Assembly (NCBI RefSeq): GCF_017086405.1
Contig: NZ_CP070973.1
Span: forward strand, 1,302,001 to 1,366,000
DNA from: Mycobacterium gordonae
Lineage (GTDB): Bacteria; Actinomycetota; Actinomycetes; Mycobacteriales; Mycobacteriaceae
Reading direction: 5' to 3'
DNA: 64,000 nucleotides
The stretch's first letter is position 1, and each line of letters begins with the position of its first letter. Positions 26,519-34,802 of this stretch are shown here, one piece after another. Position numbers and translations under genes: made by a program. A model generated the notes under the pieces. It saw only the letters and a list, made by a program, of their open reading frames with translations, was not told the origin of the DNA and did not search any database.

Positions 26519-27019
26519 GTGGCTGACTCTGCGAAGCGCGATCCCATCGCTGCGGCGCGGACCAATTGGGAGCGTGCGGGATGGGGCGATGTCTCGCAGG
26601 GCATGGTCGCGGTGACATCGGTGATGCGCGCGCACCAGATCCTGTTGGCCCGCGTCGAGTCCGCGCTGCGTCCCTACGATCTGAGCTTCTCCCGCTACGA
26701 GTTGCTGCGGCTACTGGCGTTCAGCCGCACCGGGGCGCTGCCGATCACTAAGGCGTCGGATCGACTGCAGGTGCACGTCACCAGCGTCACGCATGCGATC
26801 CGGCGGCTGGAAGCAGACGGTCTGGTGCAGCGGGCGCCGCACCCGACCGACGGGCGCACCACGCTCGTCCAGATTACCGAGCTGGGCCGCTCGACGGTCG
26901 AGGACGCCACGGTGACGCTCAACGAGCAGGTGTTCGCCGATATCGGGATCGACGCGGCCGAGTCGCGGGCGTTGGTGTCGTCTATCGAGACGTTACGGCG
27001 CAACGCGGGGGACTTCTGA
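26519..27019 (+). CDS. MarR-family transcriptional regulator
   Basis: 166 residues from GTG at 26519. Winged helix core: LPITKASDRLQVHVTSVTHA IRRLEADGLVQRAPHPTDGR with the wing TDGRTTLVQITELG. The family usually acts as a dimeric repressor that responds to small ligands. It follows rslA by 26 bases and matches Rv0737; whether it belongs to the sigL operon is not clear. Target unknown. Confidence 0.9.
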   Translation: MADSAKRDPIAAARTNWERAGWGDVSQGMVAVTSVMRAHQILLARVESALRPYDLSFSRYELLRLLAFSRTGALPITKASDRLQVHVTSVTHAIRRLEADGLVQRAPHPTDGRTTLVQITELGRSTVEDATVTLNEQVFADIGIDAAESRALVSSIETLRRNAGDF

Positions 27020-27055
27020 CTCAGCCGGTGCGGCGGGCAAAAACGCACGTCAACT

Positions 27056-27092
27056 ATCGGCAAAACGCGGTTTCACACCCGTATTTGCCGAT
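27056..27092 (+). terminator. Inverted repeat after the MarR gene, possible terminator
   Basis: ATCGGCAAA (27056-27064) and TTTGCCGAT (27084-27092) are exact reverse complements separated by 19 bases. The hairpin lies 37 bases past the MarR stop and 92 bases before the PE_PGRS start. No T-run follows, so it could also be an operator for either gene. Confidence 0.4.
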
Positions 27093-27183
27093 CGAATCCG
27101 CTGCTGACTCGACGGCGTCGAAATCTGGTGCTCTCTGGGTTGCCGTCGCGAATGAATCATGAGCCTATTCGGGAAGGTGTCTG

Positions 27184-28353
27184 ATGTCATTTGTAAATGT
27201 GCTGCCCGAGTTCCTCGGCGTAGCGGCCACGGAGCTGGCCGGGGTGAACTCGACTCTCAGCGCGGCGAATGCGGCCGCGGCGGCGCGTACGACCACCGTG
27301 TTGGCCTCGGGTGCCGACGAGGTGTCCGCGGCGATAGCAGCGGTGTTCGAGGCGCACGGTCGAGCTTTTCAGGGCTTCAGTGCGCAGGCGGCGACATTCC
27401 ATGACCAGTTTGTGCAGCTCTTGACGGCGGGCGCGGAGTCATACGCATCTGCTGAGGCGGCCAGTGCCGCGTCGATCACCAGCCCGTTGCTCAACGCGAT
27501 CAACGCGCCCTTCTTGGCGGCGACCGGACGCCCGCTGATCGGCAACGGCGCTGACGGCGCGCCGGGGTCGGGTGCGGCCGATGGGGCCGGCGGGTGGTTG
27601 ATGGGCAACGGTGGCGCGGGCGGATCCGGCGCGGTCGGCGTCGCGGGCGGTGCTGGAGGAGCCGCGGGCTTGTTCGGCAACGGTGGGGCCGGTGGCACCG
27701 CCGGCAACAGCAGCGCCCAACCGGGTGGGGCCGGCGGGGCCGGTGGATTGTTATTCGGACGGGGCGGGGCCGGAGGAGCCGGCGGGTTCGGAGGGGCGCT
27801 GGGCGGTACGGGCGGCGCAGGTGGTGCCGGCGGCCTGTTCGGCACCGGCGGGGCCGGCGGGGTCGGTGGGCTCGGGACCGGCAAAGGCGGAACCGGTGGG
27901 ATCGGCGGGGTCGGCGGGGTCGCCACCGGGGCAGCTGGCATCGGCGGAACCGGCGGGGCGGGAGGCGCCGGGACGCTACTCGGGTCGGGTGGTAGCGGCG
28001 GGGCCGGCGGTGGCGCTACAGGCGTAGCCAGCACGGGAGGTCAAGGGGGAGCCGGCGGCGATGCCGGCCTTCTCTCCGGCAACGGTGGGGCCGGCGGGGC
28101 CGGCGGTCTGAGCAGCATTGGTGGGGTCGGCGGCGCCGGCGGCAAGGCCGGATTGTTCGGCGACGGCGGGTCTGGCGGCGCCGGTGGAGTTGCTCTGGGT
28201 GCGGTGCCCGGCGGCAAGGGTGGGGCTGGTGGTAATGCCGTGCTGATCGGTAACGGTGGCAACGGCGGCAGTGGTGGGGTTGGTGGCACACCAGGTCCCA
28301 GTGGTGTCGCCGGAGCCGGAGGGTTGCTGTTGGGCCTCGACGGGTTGACGTAG
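27184..28353 (+). CDS. PE_PGRS family protein
   Basis: 389 residues from ATG at 27184, with GGGAAGG upstream. Residues 1-~95 are the PE domain ([20 protein letters not shown]) with the type VII secretion signal Tyr87-x3-Glu91 (YASAE). A linker with [24 protein letters not shown] follows, then a PGRS region of GGA/GGN repeats to the end. Such proteins are exported by ESX-5 to the cell surface in pathogens. The gene is at the place where M. tuberculosis has PE_PGRS genes between Rv0737 and Rv0751c. No catalytic C-terminal domain is present. Confidence 0.95.
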   Translation: MSFVNVLPEFLGVAATELAGVNSTLSAANAAAAARTTTVLASGADEVSAAIAAVFEAHGRAFQGFSAQAATFHDQFVQLLTAGAESYASAEAASAASITSPLLNAINAPFLAATGRPLIGNGADGAPGSGAADGAGGWLMGNGGAGGSGAVGVAGGAGGAAGLFGNGGAGGTAGNSSAQPGGAGGAGGLLFGRGGAGGAGGFGGALGGTGGAGGAGGLFGTGGAGGVGGLGTGKGGTGGIGGVGGVATGAAGIGGTGGAGGAGTLLGSGGSGGAGGGATGVASTGGQGGAGGDAGLLSGNGGAGGAGGLSSIGGVGGAGGKAGLFGDGGSGGAGGVALGAVPGGKGGAGGNAVLIGNGGNGGSGGVGGTPGPSGVAGAGGLLLGLDGLT

Positions 28354-28431
28354 TCGGCGGGTGGAGGCGCTGATCGGAGTGCGCGCCGCCGAATGGCCGG
28401 CCGCACTTTCGGTCTCGAGGTGTTCGGTGAC

Positions 28432-29316
28432 TCAGCCGCCCCGCAGCATTTCGATGACCGCGCTGAAGTCCTTATCGGGTTGGGAGGCGGCGAATTTGGC
28501 GTAGATCTCGGCGGCGTGGCTGCCAAGGGGCGCGGCCGAACCGGTCGAGGCGACTGCGTCCATCGCCAACCTCAGGTCCTTGTTCATCAGCGCCGCCGCG
28601 AAGCCGGGCTTGAAGTCGTTGTTGGCCGGGGACGTCGGAACCGGTCCTGGCACAGGGCAATTGGTGTGTACCGCCCAGCAGTTGCCGGTCGCCCCGGTGA
28701 TCACGTCGAACAGCGACTGCGCCGACAGGCCGAGCTTCTCGGCTAACACGAACGCCTCGCCGATCGCGATCTGCTGCACCGCCAGCACCATGTTGTTGCA
28801 CACTTTGGCGGCCTGACCGGCTCCGGCATCGCCGCAGTGAATCACCTTGCCCGCCATCGGTTTTAGCACCGGGCGGGCGCGTTCCAGGGCGTCGGGCTCG
28901 CCGCCGACCATGAAAGCCAATGTCCCGGCCGTCGCTCCCTTGACGCCACCGGACACTGGTGCGTCGAGTTGCGCCATCCCGTGCGAACCGGCCAGCTCGT
29001 GCGCCTCCCGGGCGTCGTTGACCGAGATGGTGGAGCTGTCGATGAACAACGCCCCGGGGCGCGCGGCGGGCAGCACTTCGGCGTAGCAGCGTTTGACCAC
29101 ATCGCCGTTGGGCAGCATGGTGATCACGACATCGGCATCGGCCACCGCCTCGCTGGGGGTGCCGAACACTGTGACACCCTTGTCGGCGGCGGCGCTTGCG
29201 GCCGTCGGTACCGGATCGTAGCCGCGCACCAGATGGCCCGCGCCGATCAGATTGGCTGCCATCGGCGCGCCCATATTGCCCAGCCCCAGGAACGCGATCG
29301 CAAGACGTGTTGTCAT
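28432..29316 (-). CDS. mmsB: 3-hydroxyisobutyrate dehydrogenase
   Basis: 294 residues. Rossmann motif FLGLGNMGAPMAANL near the N-terminus (GLGNMG at 11-16), substrate-binding DAPVSGGVKGATAGTL, and the catalytic Lys in GAGQAAKVCNNMVLA. It oxidises 3-hydroxyisobutyrate to methylmalonate semialdehyde in valine breakdown. Last gene of the mmsA-fadE9-mmsB operon, 9 bases after fadE9. Matches Rv0751c. Confidence 0.95.
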   Translation of the reverse strand: MTTRLAIAFLGLGNMGAPMAANLIGAGHLVRGYDPVPTAASAAADKGVTVFGTPSEAVADADVVITMLPNGDVVKRCYAEVLPAARPGALFIDSSTISVNDAREAHELAGSHGMAQLDAPVSGGVKGATAGTLAFMVGGEPDALERARPVLKPMAGKVIHCGDAGAGQAAKVCNNMVLAVQQIAIGEAFVLAEKLGLSAQSLFDVITGATGNCWAVHTNCPVPGPVPTSPANNDFKPGFAAALMNKDLRLAMDAVASTGSAAPLGSHAAEIYAKFAASQPDKDFSAVIEMLRGG

Positions 29317-29325
29317 GGTGCCCCT

Positions 29326-30486
29326 CTAGGCGCTGGCCCGAAAGCGTGCGGCTTCGGCCCGGCCGACGACCACCCGCATGATTTCGTTGGTTCCTTCCAG
29401 GATCCGATGCACCCGCAGGTCGCGGACGATCTTCTCCAAACCGTACTCCCGCAGGTAGCCGTAGCCGCCGTGCAGCTGTAGCGCCTTGTCGGCCACCTCG
29501 TAGCAGGTGTCGGTGACATAGCGTTTGGCCATCGCGCACAGCTCGACCTTATCGGCGGCGTCATCGTCCAGCGCAGTCGCGGCCCGCCACAACATCATTC
29601 GCGATGTCTCCAGTCCGGTGGCCATGTCGGCAAGGGTGAAGCGGATGGTGGGTTCGTCGAGCAGGGCGGAGCCGAATGCCTGACGCTCGCGGACATAGGC
29701 GCCGGCCTTGTCGAACGCGGACTGCGCGCCGCCCAGCGAGCAGGCGGCGATGTTGAGCCGGCCGCCGTTGAGGCCGTTCATCGCGATACCGAACCCGGTG
29801 CCCTCACCGTCGGCACCGCCGAGCATGGCGTCGGCCGGGATCCGCACACCGTCCAGAATCACCTGTGCGGTGGGCTGGGCATGCCAGCCCATCTTCTCCT
29901 CCATCGCGCCGAAACTCAGCCCAGGAGTGTCTTTTTCGATGACGAACGCCGAGATGCCGCGCGGGCCGTCGCTGCCGGTGCGTGCCATCACCACGTAGAC
30001 GTCGGACGCCCCCGCGCCGGAGATGAACTGCTTGACGCCGTCCAGCACGTAATCGGAACCCTGCTTGACCGCACGGGTGCTCAACGCGCTCGCGTCCGAC
30101 CCCGCGCCGGGCTCGGTCAGACAGTAGCTGGCGATGACGTCCATGGTCGCCAGTCGCGGCACCCAGACCTTGCGCTGTTCGTCGGTGCCGAAGCTGTCGA
30201 TCATCCAGGCGCACATGTTGTGGATGGACAGGAACGCGGCGGTGACCGGGTCGGCGATGGCCAACTGTTCGAAGATCCGTACCCCGTCCAGGCGGCGTAA
30301 CCCGCTGCCGCCCACGTCGTCACGGCAATAGATCGCCGCCATCCCCAGCTCGGCGGCTTCGTGCAGCACGTCGGTCGGGAAGTGTTTAGTGGCATCCCAT
30401 TCCAGTGCATACGGGGCCATCCGCTTGTCGGCGAAGGCTGCCGCCGTCTCGGTGATCACCCGTTCTTCGTCGTTGAGAGTGAACAT
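29326..30486 (-). CDS. fadE9: Acyl-CoA dehydrogenase FadE9 (isobutyryl-CoA dehydrogenase type)
   Basis: 386 residues from ATG at 30486 (MFTLNDEERVITETAAAFAD), 5 bases after mmsA. FAD/acyl-CoA dehydrogenase signatures CLTEPGAGSDASAL and KALQLHGGYGYLREYGLEKI are present, with LEGTNEIMR near the C-terminus. In this operon the likely substrate is isobutyryl-CoA. Matches Rv0752c. The longer open frame upstream lies within mmsA and is not used. Confidence 0.94.
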   Translation of the reverse strand: MFTLNDEERVITETAAAFADKRMAPYALEWDATKHFPTDVLHEAAELGMAAIYCRDDVGGSGLRRLDGVRIFEQLAIADPVTAAFLSIHNMCAWMIDSFGTDEQRKVWVPRLATMDVIASYCLTEPGAGSDASALSTRAVKQGSDYVLDGVKQFISGAGASDVYVVMARTGSDGPRGISAFVIEKDTPGLSFGAMEEKMGWHAQPTAQVILDGVRIPADAMLGGADGEGTGFGIAMNGLNGGRLNIAACSLGGAQSAFDKAGAYVRERQAFGSALLDEPTIRFTLADMATGLETSRMMLWRAATALDDDAADKVELCAMAKRYVTDTCYEVADKALQLHGGYGYLREYGLEKIVRDLRVHRILEGTNEIMRVVVGRAEAARFRASA

Positions 30487-30491
30487 GATCG

Positions 30492-32012
30492 CTAATTCAT
30501 TGTGGGAATGACGAATTCGGCACCGTCTTTGATACCGGACGGCCAGCGCGATGTGACGGTCTTGACCTTGGTGTAGAACTGGATCGACGCTGGGCCGTGC
30601 TGGTTGAGGTCGCCGAAGCCGGACCGCTTCCAACCGCCGAACGTGTGGTATGCCACTGGAACTGGGATCGGGACGTTGACGCCGACCATGCCTACCTGGA
30701 CCCGGGCGACGAAGTCCCGTGCGGTGTCGCCGTCGCGGGTGAACACCGCCACGCCGTTGCCGTATTCGTGCTTGGACGGCAACCGCAGTGCCTCTTCGTA
30801 GTCGTGGGCGCGGACGATGCACAGCACCGGTCCGAAGATCTCGTCGGTGTAGATGGACATCTCTGGCGTGACGTGATCGAACAGGGTGGGGCCGATGAAG
30901 AAGCCGCCTTCGAGATTGGCGTCACCGAAAGTCAGGTCGTCGCTTGCGCGTTCGCGTCCGTCAATGACCAGTTCGGCGCCGGCCTCCACGCCCTGGCCGA
31001 TGTAGTCGCGCACCCGGGTCAGCGCGGCCTCGGTGACCAGCGGGCCGTAATCGGCCTTGGGGTCCAGACTGTGTCCGACACGCAGGCCGTTGATGCGCTC
31101 GATCAGCCTGGCGCGCAATCGGTCCGCGGTCTGTTCACCGACCGGGACGGCGACACTGATCGCCATGCAGCGTTCGCCGGCGCTGCCGTAACCGGCTCCG
31201 ATCAGCGCGTCGACGGCCTGATCTAGGTCGGCGTCGGGCATGACGATCATGTGGTTCTTGGCGCCGCCGAAACACTGCGAACGTTTTCCAGTGGCGGCGG
31301 ATTGGCTGTAGATGTACTGGGCGATGTCGGAACTGCCGACGAAACCCACCGCCTGGATGTCGGGGTGCTGCAGGATCGCGTCGACGGCTTCCTTGTCACC
31401 GTGGACCACCTGGAACACGCCCGGTGGCAGGCCGGCTTCGAGGAACAGTTCGGCCAGCCGCACGGGGACCGACGGGTCACGTTCGCTTGGCTTGAGCACG
31501 AACGCATTCCCGCATGCCAGGGCCGGTCCGGCCTTCCACAGCGGAATCATCGCCGGGAAGTTGAACGGGGTGATGCCCGCAACCACGCCGAGTGGCTGGC
31601 GCAGCGAGTAGACGTCGATGCCCGGGCCGGCGCCCTCGGTGTAGTCGCCTTTCAACAGGTGCGGGATGCCGATGCAGAATTCGATCACCTCGATGCCACG
31701 CTGGACGTCGCCTTTAGCGTCCGCCACCGTCTTGCCGTGTTCGAGGGACAGCAGCTCGGCCAGCTCGTCGATGTTCTTGTTGACCAGGTCGACGAATCTC
31801 ATCAACACCCGGGCGCGGCGCTGCGGATTCCAAGCGGCCCAGCCCTTTTGGGCCTCGGCGGCAGAGGCTACCGCGGCGTCGATATCGGCCTGGTTGGCCA
31901 TCGGGACGATGGCCTGCACCTCACCGGTGCTTGGGTTGAGAACGTCGGCGGTGCGGGTGGAGGAGCCGCCGGTGCGCTGCCCGTCGATGAAGTGCGGAAT
32001 CTGCGAGGTCAT
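30492..32012 (-). CDS. mmsA: Methylmalonate-semialdehyde dehydrogenase (CoA-acylating)
   Basis: 506 residues. Aldehyde dehydrogenase fold with GITPFNFPAMIPLWK (NAD and substrate site), FVGSSDIAQYIYSQ, and the catalytic Cys in GSAGERCMAIS. It converts methylmalonate semialdehyde to propionyl-CoA, the end of valine degradation. First gene of the operon; a palindrome at 32048-32065 lies 36 bases upstream and may be its operator. Matches Rv0753c. Confidence 0.95.
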   Translation of the reverse strand: MTSQIPHFIDGQRTGGSSTRTADVLNPSTGEVQAIVPMANQADIDAAVASAAEAQKGWAAWNPQRRARVLMRFVDLVNKNIDELAELLSLEHGKTVADAKGDVQRGIEVIEFCIGIPHLLKGDYTEGAGPGIDVYSLRQPLGVVAGITPFNFPAMIPLWKAGPALACGNAFVLKPSERDPSVPVRLAELFLEAGLPPGVFQVVHGDKEAVDAILQHPDIQAVGFVGSSDIAQYIYSQSAATGKRSQCFGGAKNHMIVMPDADLDQAVDALIGAGYGSAGERCMAISVAVPVGEQTADRLRARLIERINGLRVGHSLDPKADYGPLVTEAALTRVRDYIGQGVEAGAELVIDGRERASDDLTFGDANLEGGFFIGPTLFDHVTPEMSIYTDEIFGPVLCIVRAHDYEEALRLPSKHEYGNGVAVFTRDGDTARDFVARVQVGMVGVNVPIPVPVAYHTFGGWKRSGFGDLNQHGPASIQFYTKVKTVTSRWPSGIKDGAEFVIPTMN

Positions 32013-32047
32013 GGTTGTCCCAAGAGTCGAATAATCAGTTAGTCAGA

Positions 32048-32065
32048 AGGATACTTGCATATCCT
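32048..32065. promoter_or_regulatory. Palindrome between mmsA and the divergent methyltransferase
   Basis: AGGATA and TATCCT are exact reverse complements with a 6-base spacer. It lies in the 126-base divergent region, 36 bases from the mmsA start. The geometry fits a dimeric repressor operator, but no regulator gene is adjacent. Confidence 0.45.
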
Positions 32066-32126
32066 AGTAATTGTGCGGTGCACTGGCAAGCAGCCCTGGC
32101 ACGAGCCGGTCGCCGAACCCGTGGCG

Positions 32127-32132
32127 TACCTT
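32127..32132 (+). promoter_or_regulatory. Leaderless -10 element for the methyltransferase at 32139
   Basis: TACCTT fits TANNNT and ends 6 bases before ATG at 32139, supporting this start over earlier in-frame codons. Confidence 0.5.
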
Positions 32133-32138
32133 CGTGAG

Positions 32139-32786
32139 ATGACCGTCCGGGACGCCGTCATGGCTGGCATCGCCAAGCAGCTCGGCCATCCGAGCGGGCT
32201 GCGCGGGCGGTTCATCGGCATGCTGCTCAATCGTGGCAACCGGGCCTTCGTGGCCGCGGCGGTGCAGGCGCTGCAACCCCGAACGGCAGGTGAGGTGGCC
32301 GATGTCGGATTCGGGGGCGCGGTCGGGCTGCAACTCTTGCTTGACAGCGTCAACCCGCCGGACCTGGTACACGGTGTCGAGATTTCGGACACGATGCTGG
32401 CTCGTGCGGCGCGTCGGTACCGGCGTGAGATCGCGGGGGGACACCTGACATTGCAGCAGGGATCCCTGACCCAGCTGCCTTTCGACGATGGACAGCTCAG
32501 TGGCGTGATCACCGTCAACACCATCTACTTCGTCGCCGAATTGGATCGCGCGTTCGCCGAACTTGCCCGGGTGGTCTCCAGATCGGGCCGCATCGTGGTC
32601 GGACTGGCCGACCCCGACGTGATGGCGGCGTTGCCGACCACCAGACACGGGTTTCATCTCCGTCCGGTGGCCGAGGTCATGGAGACTCTGCGCCGCGCCG
32701 GACTCGCTGTCGAGCACCGCCGACTGGACCGGAGTCACCTGCCGGCCCATCTGTTGATCTGCACGCCGGCTTCGCCGTCGGGCTGA
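32139..32786 (+). CDS. Class I SAM-dependent methyltransferase
   Basis: 215 residues from ATG at 32139. The SAM-binding region reads VADVGFGGAVGLQLLLD (a variant of the GxGxG loop), followed by GVEISDTMLARAARR (acidic residue for the ribose) and LTQLPFDDGQLSGVITVNTI. A small-molecule methyltransferase of unknown substrate. It diverges from mmsA. Earlier in-frame starts exist (32055, 32121) but lack family similarity. Confidence 0.82.
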   Translation: MTVRDAVMAGIAKQLGHPSGLRGRFIGMLLNRGNRAFVAAAVQALQPRTAGEVADVGFGGAVGLQLLLDSVNPPDLVHGVEISDTMLARAARRYRREIAGGHLTLQQGSLTQLPFDDGQLSGVITVNTIYFVAELDRAFAELARVVSRSGRIVVGLADPDVMAALPTTRHGFHLRPVAEVMETLRRAGLAVEHRRLDRSHLPAHLLICTPASPSG

Positions 32787-32929
32787 GGCCAGCGCCCTCG
32801 CGGCCGTAGCCCGTTGTCCTGAACCGGTGCTCCATTGATGGTCGCGACGAGATCCCGGGGTGAGAGGCGCATAACGGCGGGGTGCTCACTATTTCAGCCG
32901 GCTCGTAAGTTTCGGACGGCGGAGTGTGA

Positions 32930-32950
32930 TAGTATCGAACATGTGTTCGA
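32930..32950 (+). promoter_or_regulatory. SOS (LexA) box and -10 element overlapping the 13E12 start codon
   Basis: TCGAAC (32935-32940), four bases, GTTCGA (32945-32950): an exact match to the mycobacterial LexA box TCGAAC-N4-GTTCGA. A -10 element TAGTAT lies at 32930-32935. The box covers the predicted GTG start at 32943. Bound LexA would block both the transcription start and the first codons. Confidence 0.8.
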
Positions 32951-34223
32951 ACTCGATTGGTTCTCGCGGGTCGACCCTGCCGCCACCGAGGCGGAACTGG
33001 TCGCGCGCATCGGACAGTTGGAGCTAGTCAAGTCCGCTGCGGCCGCAGGGCAGGCCCGCGCGGCGGCCGCGCTGGATGCGGCCCGGCGCGCGGCGGAGTC
33101 GGCGGCGGGGGTACCCGCTGCCAAACGGGGCCGGGGGGTGGCCAGCGAAGTCGCGTTGGCCCGCCACGATTCCCCCGCACGCGGAGGCCGGCACCTGGGA
33201 TTGGCCAAAGCCCTGGTGCACGAGATGCCCTGCACCCTGGCCGCCCTGGAACAAGGCGCGCTCACCGAATGGCGAGCCACCCTGATCGTGCGCGAATCGG
33301 CCTGCCTGGACCTCGAGGACCGCCGCGAGCTGGACCGCGAACTATGCGCCGCGGCAGACCAGCTCGCGGGGTGGGGCGACAAACGCATCACCGCCGCGGC
33401 CCAGAAAATCGCCTACCGCCTTGACGCACAAGCCGTGGTCGATCGCGCCGCCCACGCCGTCGAAGACCGCACCGTCACCATCCGCCCGGCTCCGGACAAC
33501 ATGACCCGGGTCAACGCCCTGCTACCCCTGGCCCAGGGCGTCGGGGTCTATGCCGCGCTGCGCCGCGCCGCCGACACCACCTCAGATGGCCGCACCCGCG
33601 GCCAGGTCATGGCCGACACCCTGGTCGAGCGCATCACCGCCACCCCGGCCACCACTGCGGCCTCGATCGCCCTGAACGTCGTCATCTCCGACCGCGCCCT
33701 GCTCGGCAACGACAACGACCCCGCCACCGTCGAGGGCTACGGCCCCATCCCCGCCGAGGTAGCCCGCCGCTGGCTGACCGCCGCGCACGCCGATGCCACC
33801 GCGCTGACCAGCCTGCGCCGCCTCTACGCCAACCCCACCACCGGCGCACTGGTGGCCATGGAATCACGCGCCCGAGCCTTCCCCCGCGCGCTGGCCGAGT
33901 TCATCAACCTGCGCGACCAAACCTGCCGCACCCCCTACTGCGACGCCCCCATCCGCCACCGCGACCACATCACCCCCGTCGCACACGGCGGCACCACCAC
34001 CGCCACCAACGGCCAAGGCCTCTGCGAACGCTGCAACTACGCCAAAGAATCACCCGGCTGGCGCGTCACCACCCACGACGCCAACGGCGTACACACCACC
34101 GAATTCATCACCCCCACCGACGCCCGCTACCGATCCGCCGCACCACCGATCTACACCTTCGTCCACACCAGCGCAGCCGAAGACGCGCTCGGCATCCGAC
34201 TCATCGACTTCCACGCCGCCTAG
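32943..34223 (+). CDS. 13E12 repeat family protein with HNH nuclease domain (DUF222)
   Basis: 426 residues from GTG at 32943, a likely leaderless start within a LexA box. Residues ~1-300 form the DUF222 domain of the family (ALTEWRATLIVRESACLDLE, DKRITAAAQKIAYRLDAQAV). Residues ~330-372 hold an HNH nuclease: CRTPYCDAPIRHRDHITPVA HGGTTTATNGQGLCERCNYA, with cysteine pairs and histidines for metal. The family is multi-copy in M. tuberculosis and linked to REP13E12 sequences; Rv3466/Rv3467 lie beside rmlC there as here. The stop codon shares a CTAG with the convergent lipoprotein gene. Confidence 0.9.
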   Translation: MFELDWFSRVDPAATEAELVARIGQLELVKSAAAAGQARAAAALDAARRAAESAAGVPAAKRGRGVASEVALARHDSPARGGRHLGLAKALVHEMPCTLAALEQGALTEWRATLIVRESACLDLEDRRELDRELCAAADQLAGWGDKRITAAAQKIAYRLDAQAVVDRAAHAVEDRTVTIRPAPDNMTRVNALLPLAQGVGVYAALRRAADTTSDGRTRGQVMADTLVERITATPATTAASIALNVVISDRALLGNDNDPATVEGYGPIPAEVARRWLTAAHADATALTSLRRLYANPTTGALVAMESRARAFPRALAEFINLRDQTCRTPYCDAPIRHRDHITPVAHGGTTTATNGQGLCERCNYAKESPGWRVTTHDANGVHTTEFITPTDARYRSAAPPIYTFVHTSAAEDALGIRLIDFHAA

Positions 34224-34720
34224 GGGCAGGTGGCGTCGACCTCAAAGGTCTTGCTGACCTGTTGCCCGGCGTTGTCCACACCTGTTGCGGTGCCGGTGAT
34301 TTGATAGGCGTTGCCGTTCTTGGTTGCCTTGGCGCTATTGCCGGGAGCGCCTTCGGTGAAGCTCAGGACCACCCCGTCGACCGTGCCCAGGCCGGCGCTG
34401 CGGACGGTGGACCCGTCCTGCTCCAGGCCGACGATCACGCCGGTGATGATGTCGCCGATCGCGATGGAGAACTTGCCCTGGTTCGTCTCGCACACCACCG
34501 GTCCGCTGACAGGTTGGGCCTGGCCGCCGATGATCACCCTTGTTTCACCGGCCGCGGCGGGGGAGGCGGCAGCGCTGGGGGATGCGGCCGCGCTCGATGA
34601 GGTCCCCGAGCTGGCGGACGAGCTTGACGAGGTCCCGGACGACTTCTCGTCTTGGGAGCATCCGGTCATGCTCGCGACGAGGGTCGCCGCGCCCACAGCG
34701 ATCAATAGCTCACGCTTCAC
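34220..34720 (-). CDS. LpqH-like (19-kDa antigen family) lipoprotein
   Basis: 166 residues from GTG at 34720, with a GGAGAC ribosome-binding site. Lipobox MTGC with Cys21 after a 20-residue signal. A Ser/Ala-rich linker (residues ~25-60) precedes the conserved domain (ETRVIIGGQAQPVSGPVVCE, NAYQITGTATGVDNAGQQVS) with two cysteines that probably form a disulfide. Related to the 19-kDa lipoprotein Rv3763, but its position beside rmlC differs, so it is a paralogue. Surface lipoproteins of this type are TLR2 ligands. It converges on the 13E12 gene with a 4-base overlap. Confidence 0.88.
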   Translation of the reverse strand: MKRELLIAVGAATLVASMTGCSQDEKSSGTSSSSSASSGTSSSAAASPSAAASPAAAGETRVIIGGQAQPVSGPVVCETNQGKFSIAIGDIITGVIVGLEQDGSTVRSAGLGTVDGVVLSFTEGAPGNSAKATKNGNAYQITGTATGVDNAGQQVSKTFEVDATCP

Positions 34721-34802
34721 CAGAGTCTCCTTTGAGTGATCAGCACAGCACGTGTCGACAAGCAGTATGGATGGCGGTTGCTCCCGCCGCATAGATGCAG
34801 TG

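Noticed and set aside
27600..28330. Regular GGCGGN-type repeats that resemble a repeat array
   Set aside because: They are in-frame codons of the PGRS glycine repeats within one coding gene; there are no spacers and no cas genes, so not CRISPR or satellite DNA.
32835..32942. Earlier in-frame start for the 13E12 protein
   Set aside because: The extra residues are not family-like, and the -10 element and LexA box place the transcript start at about 32941-32943.
34272..34280. Another TTGTCCACA 9-mer
   Set aside because: It is single and lies inside the lipoprotein coding sequence; one such 9-mer in 64 kb is compatible with chance.
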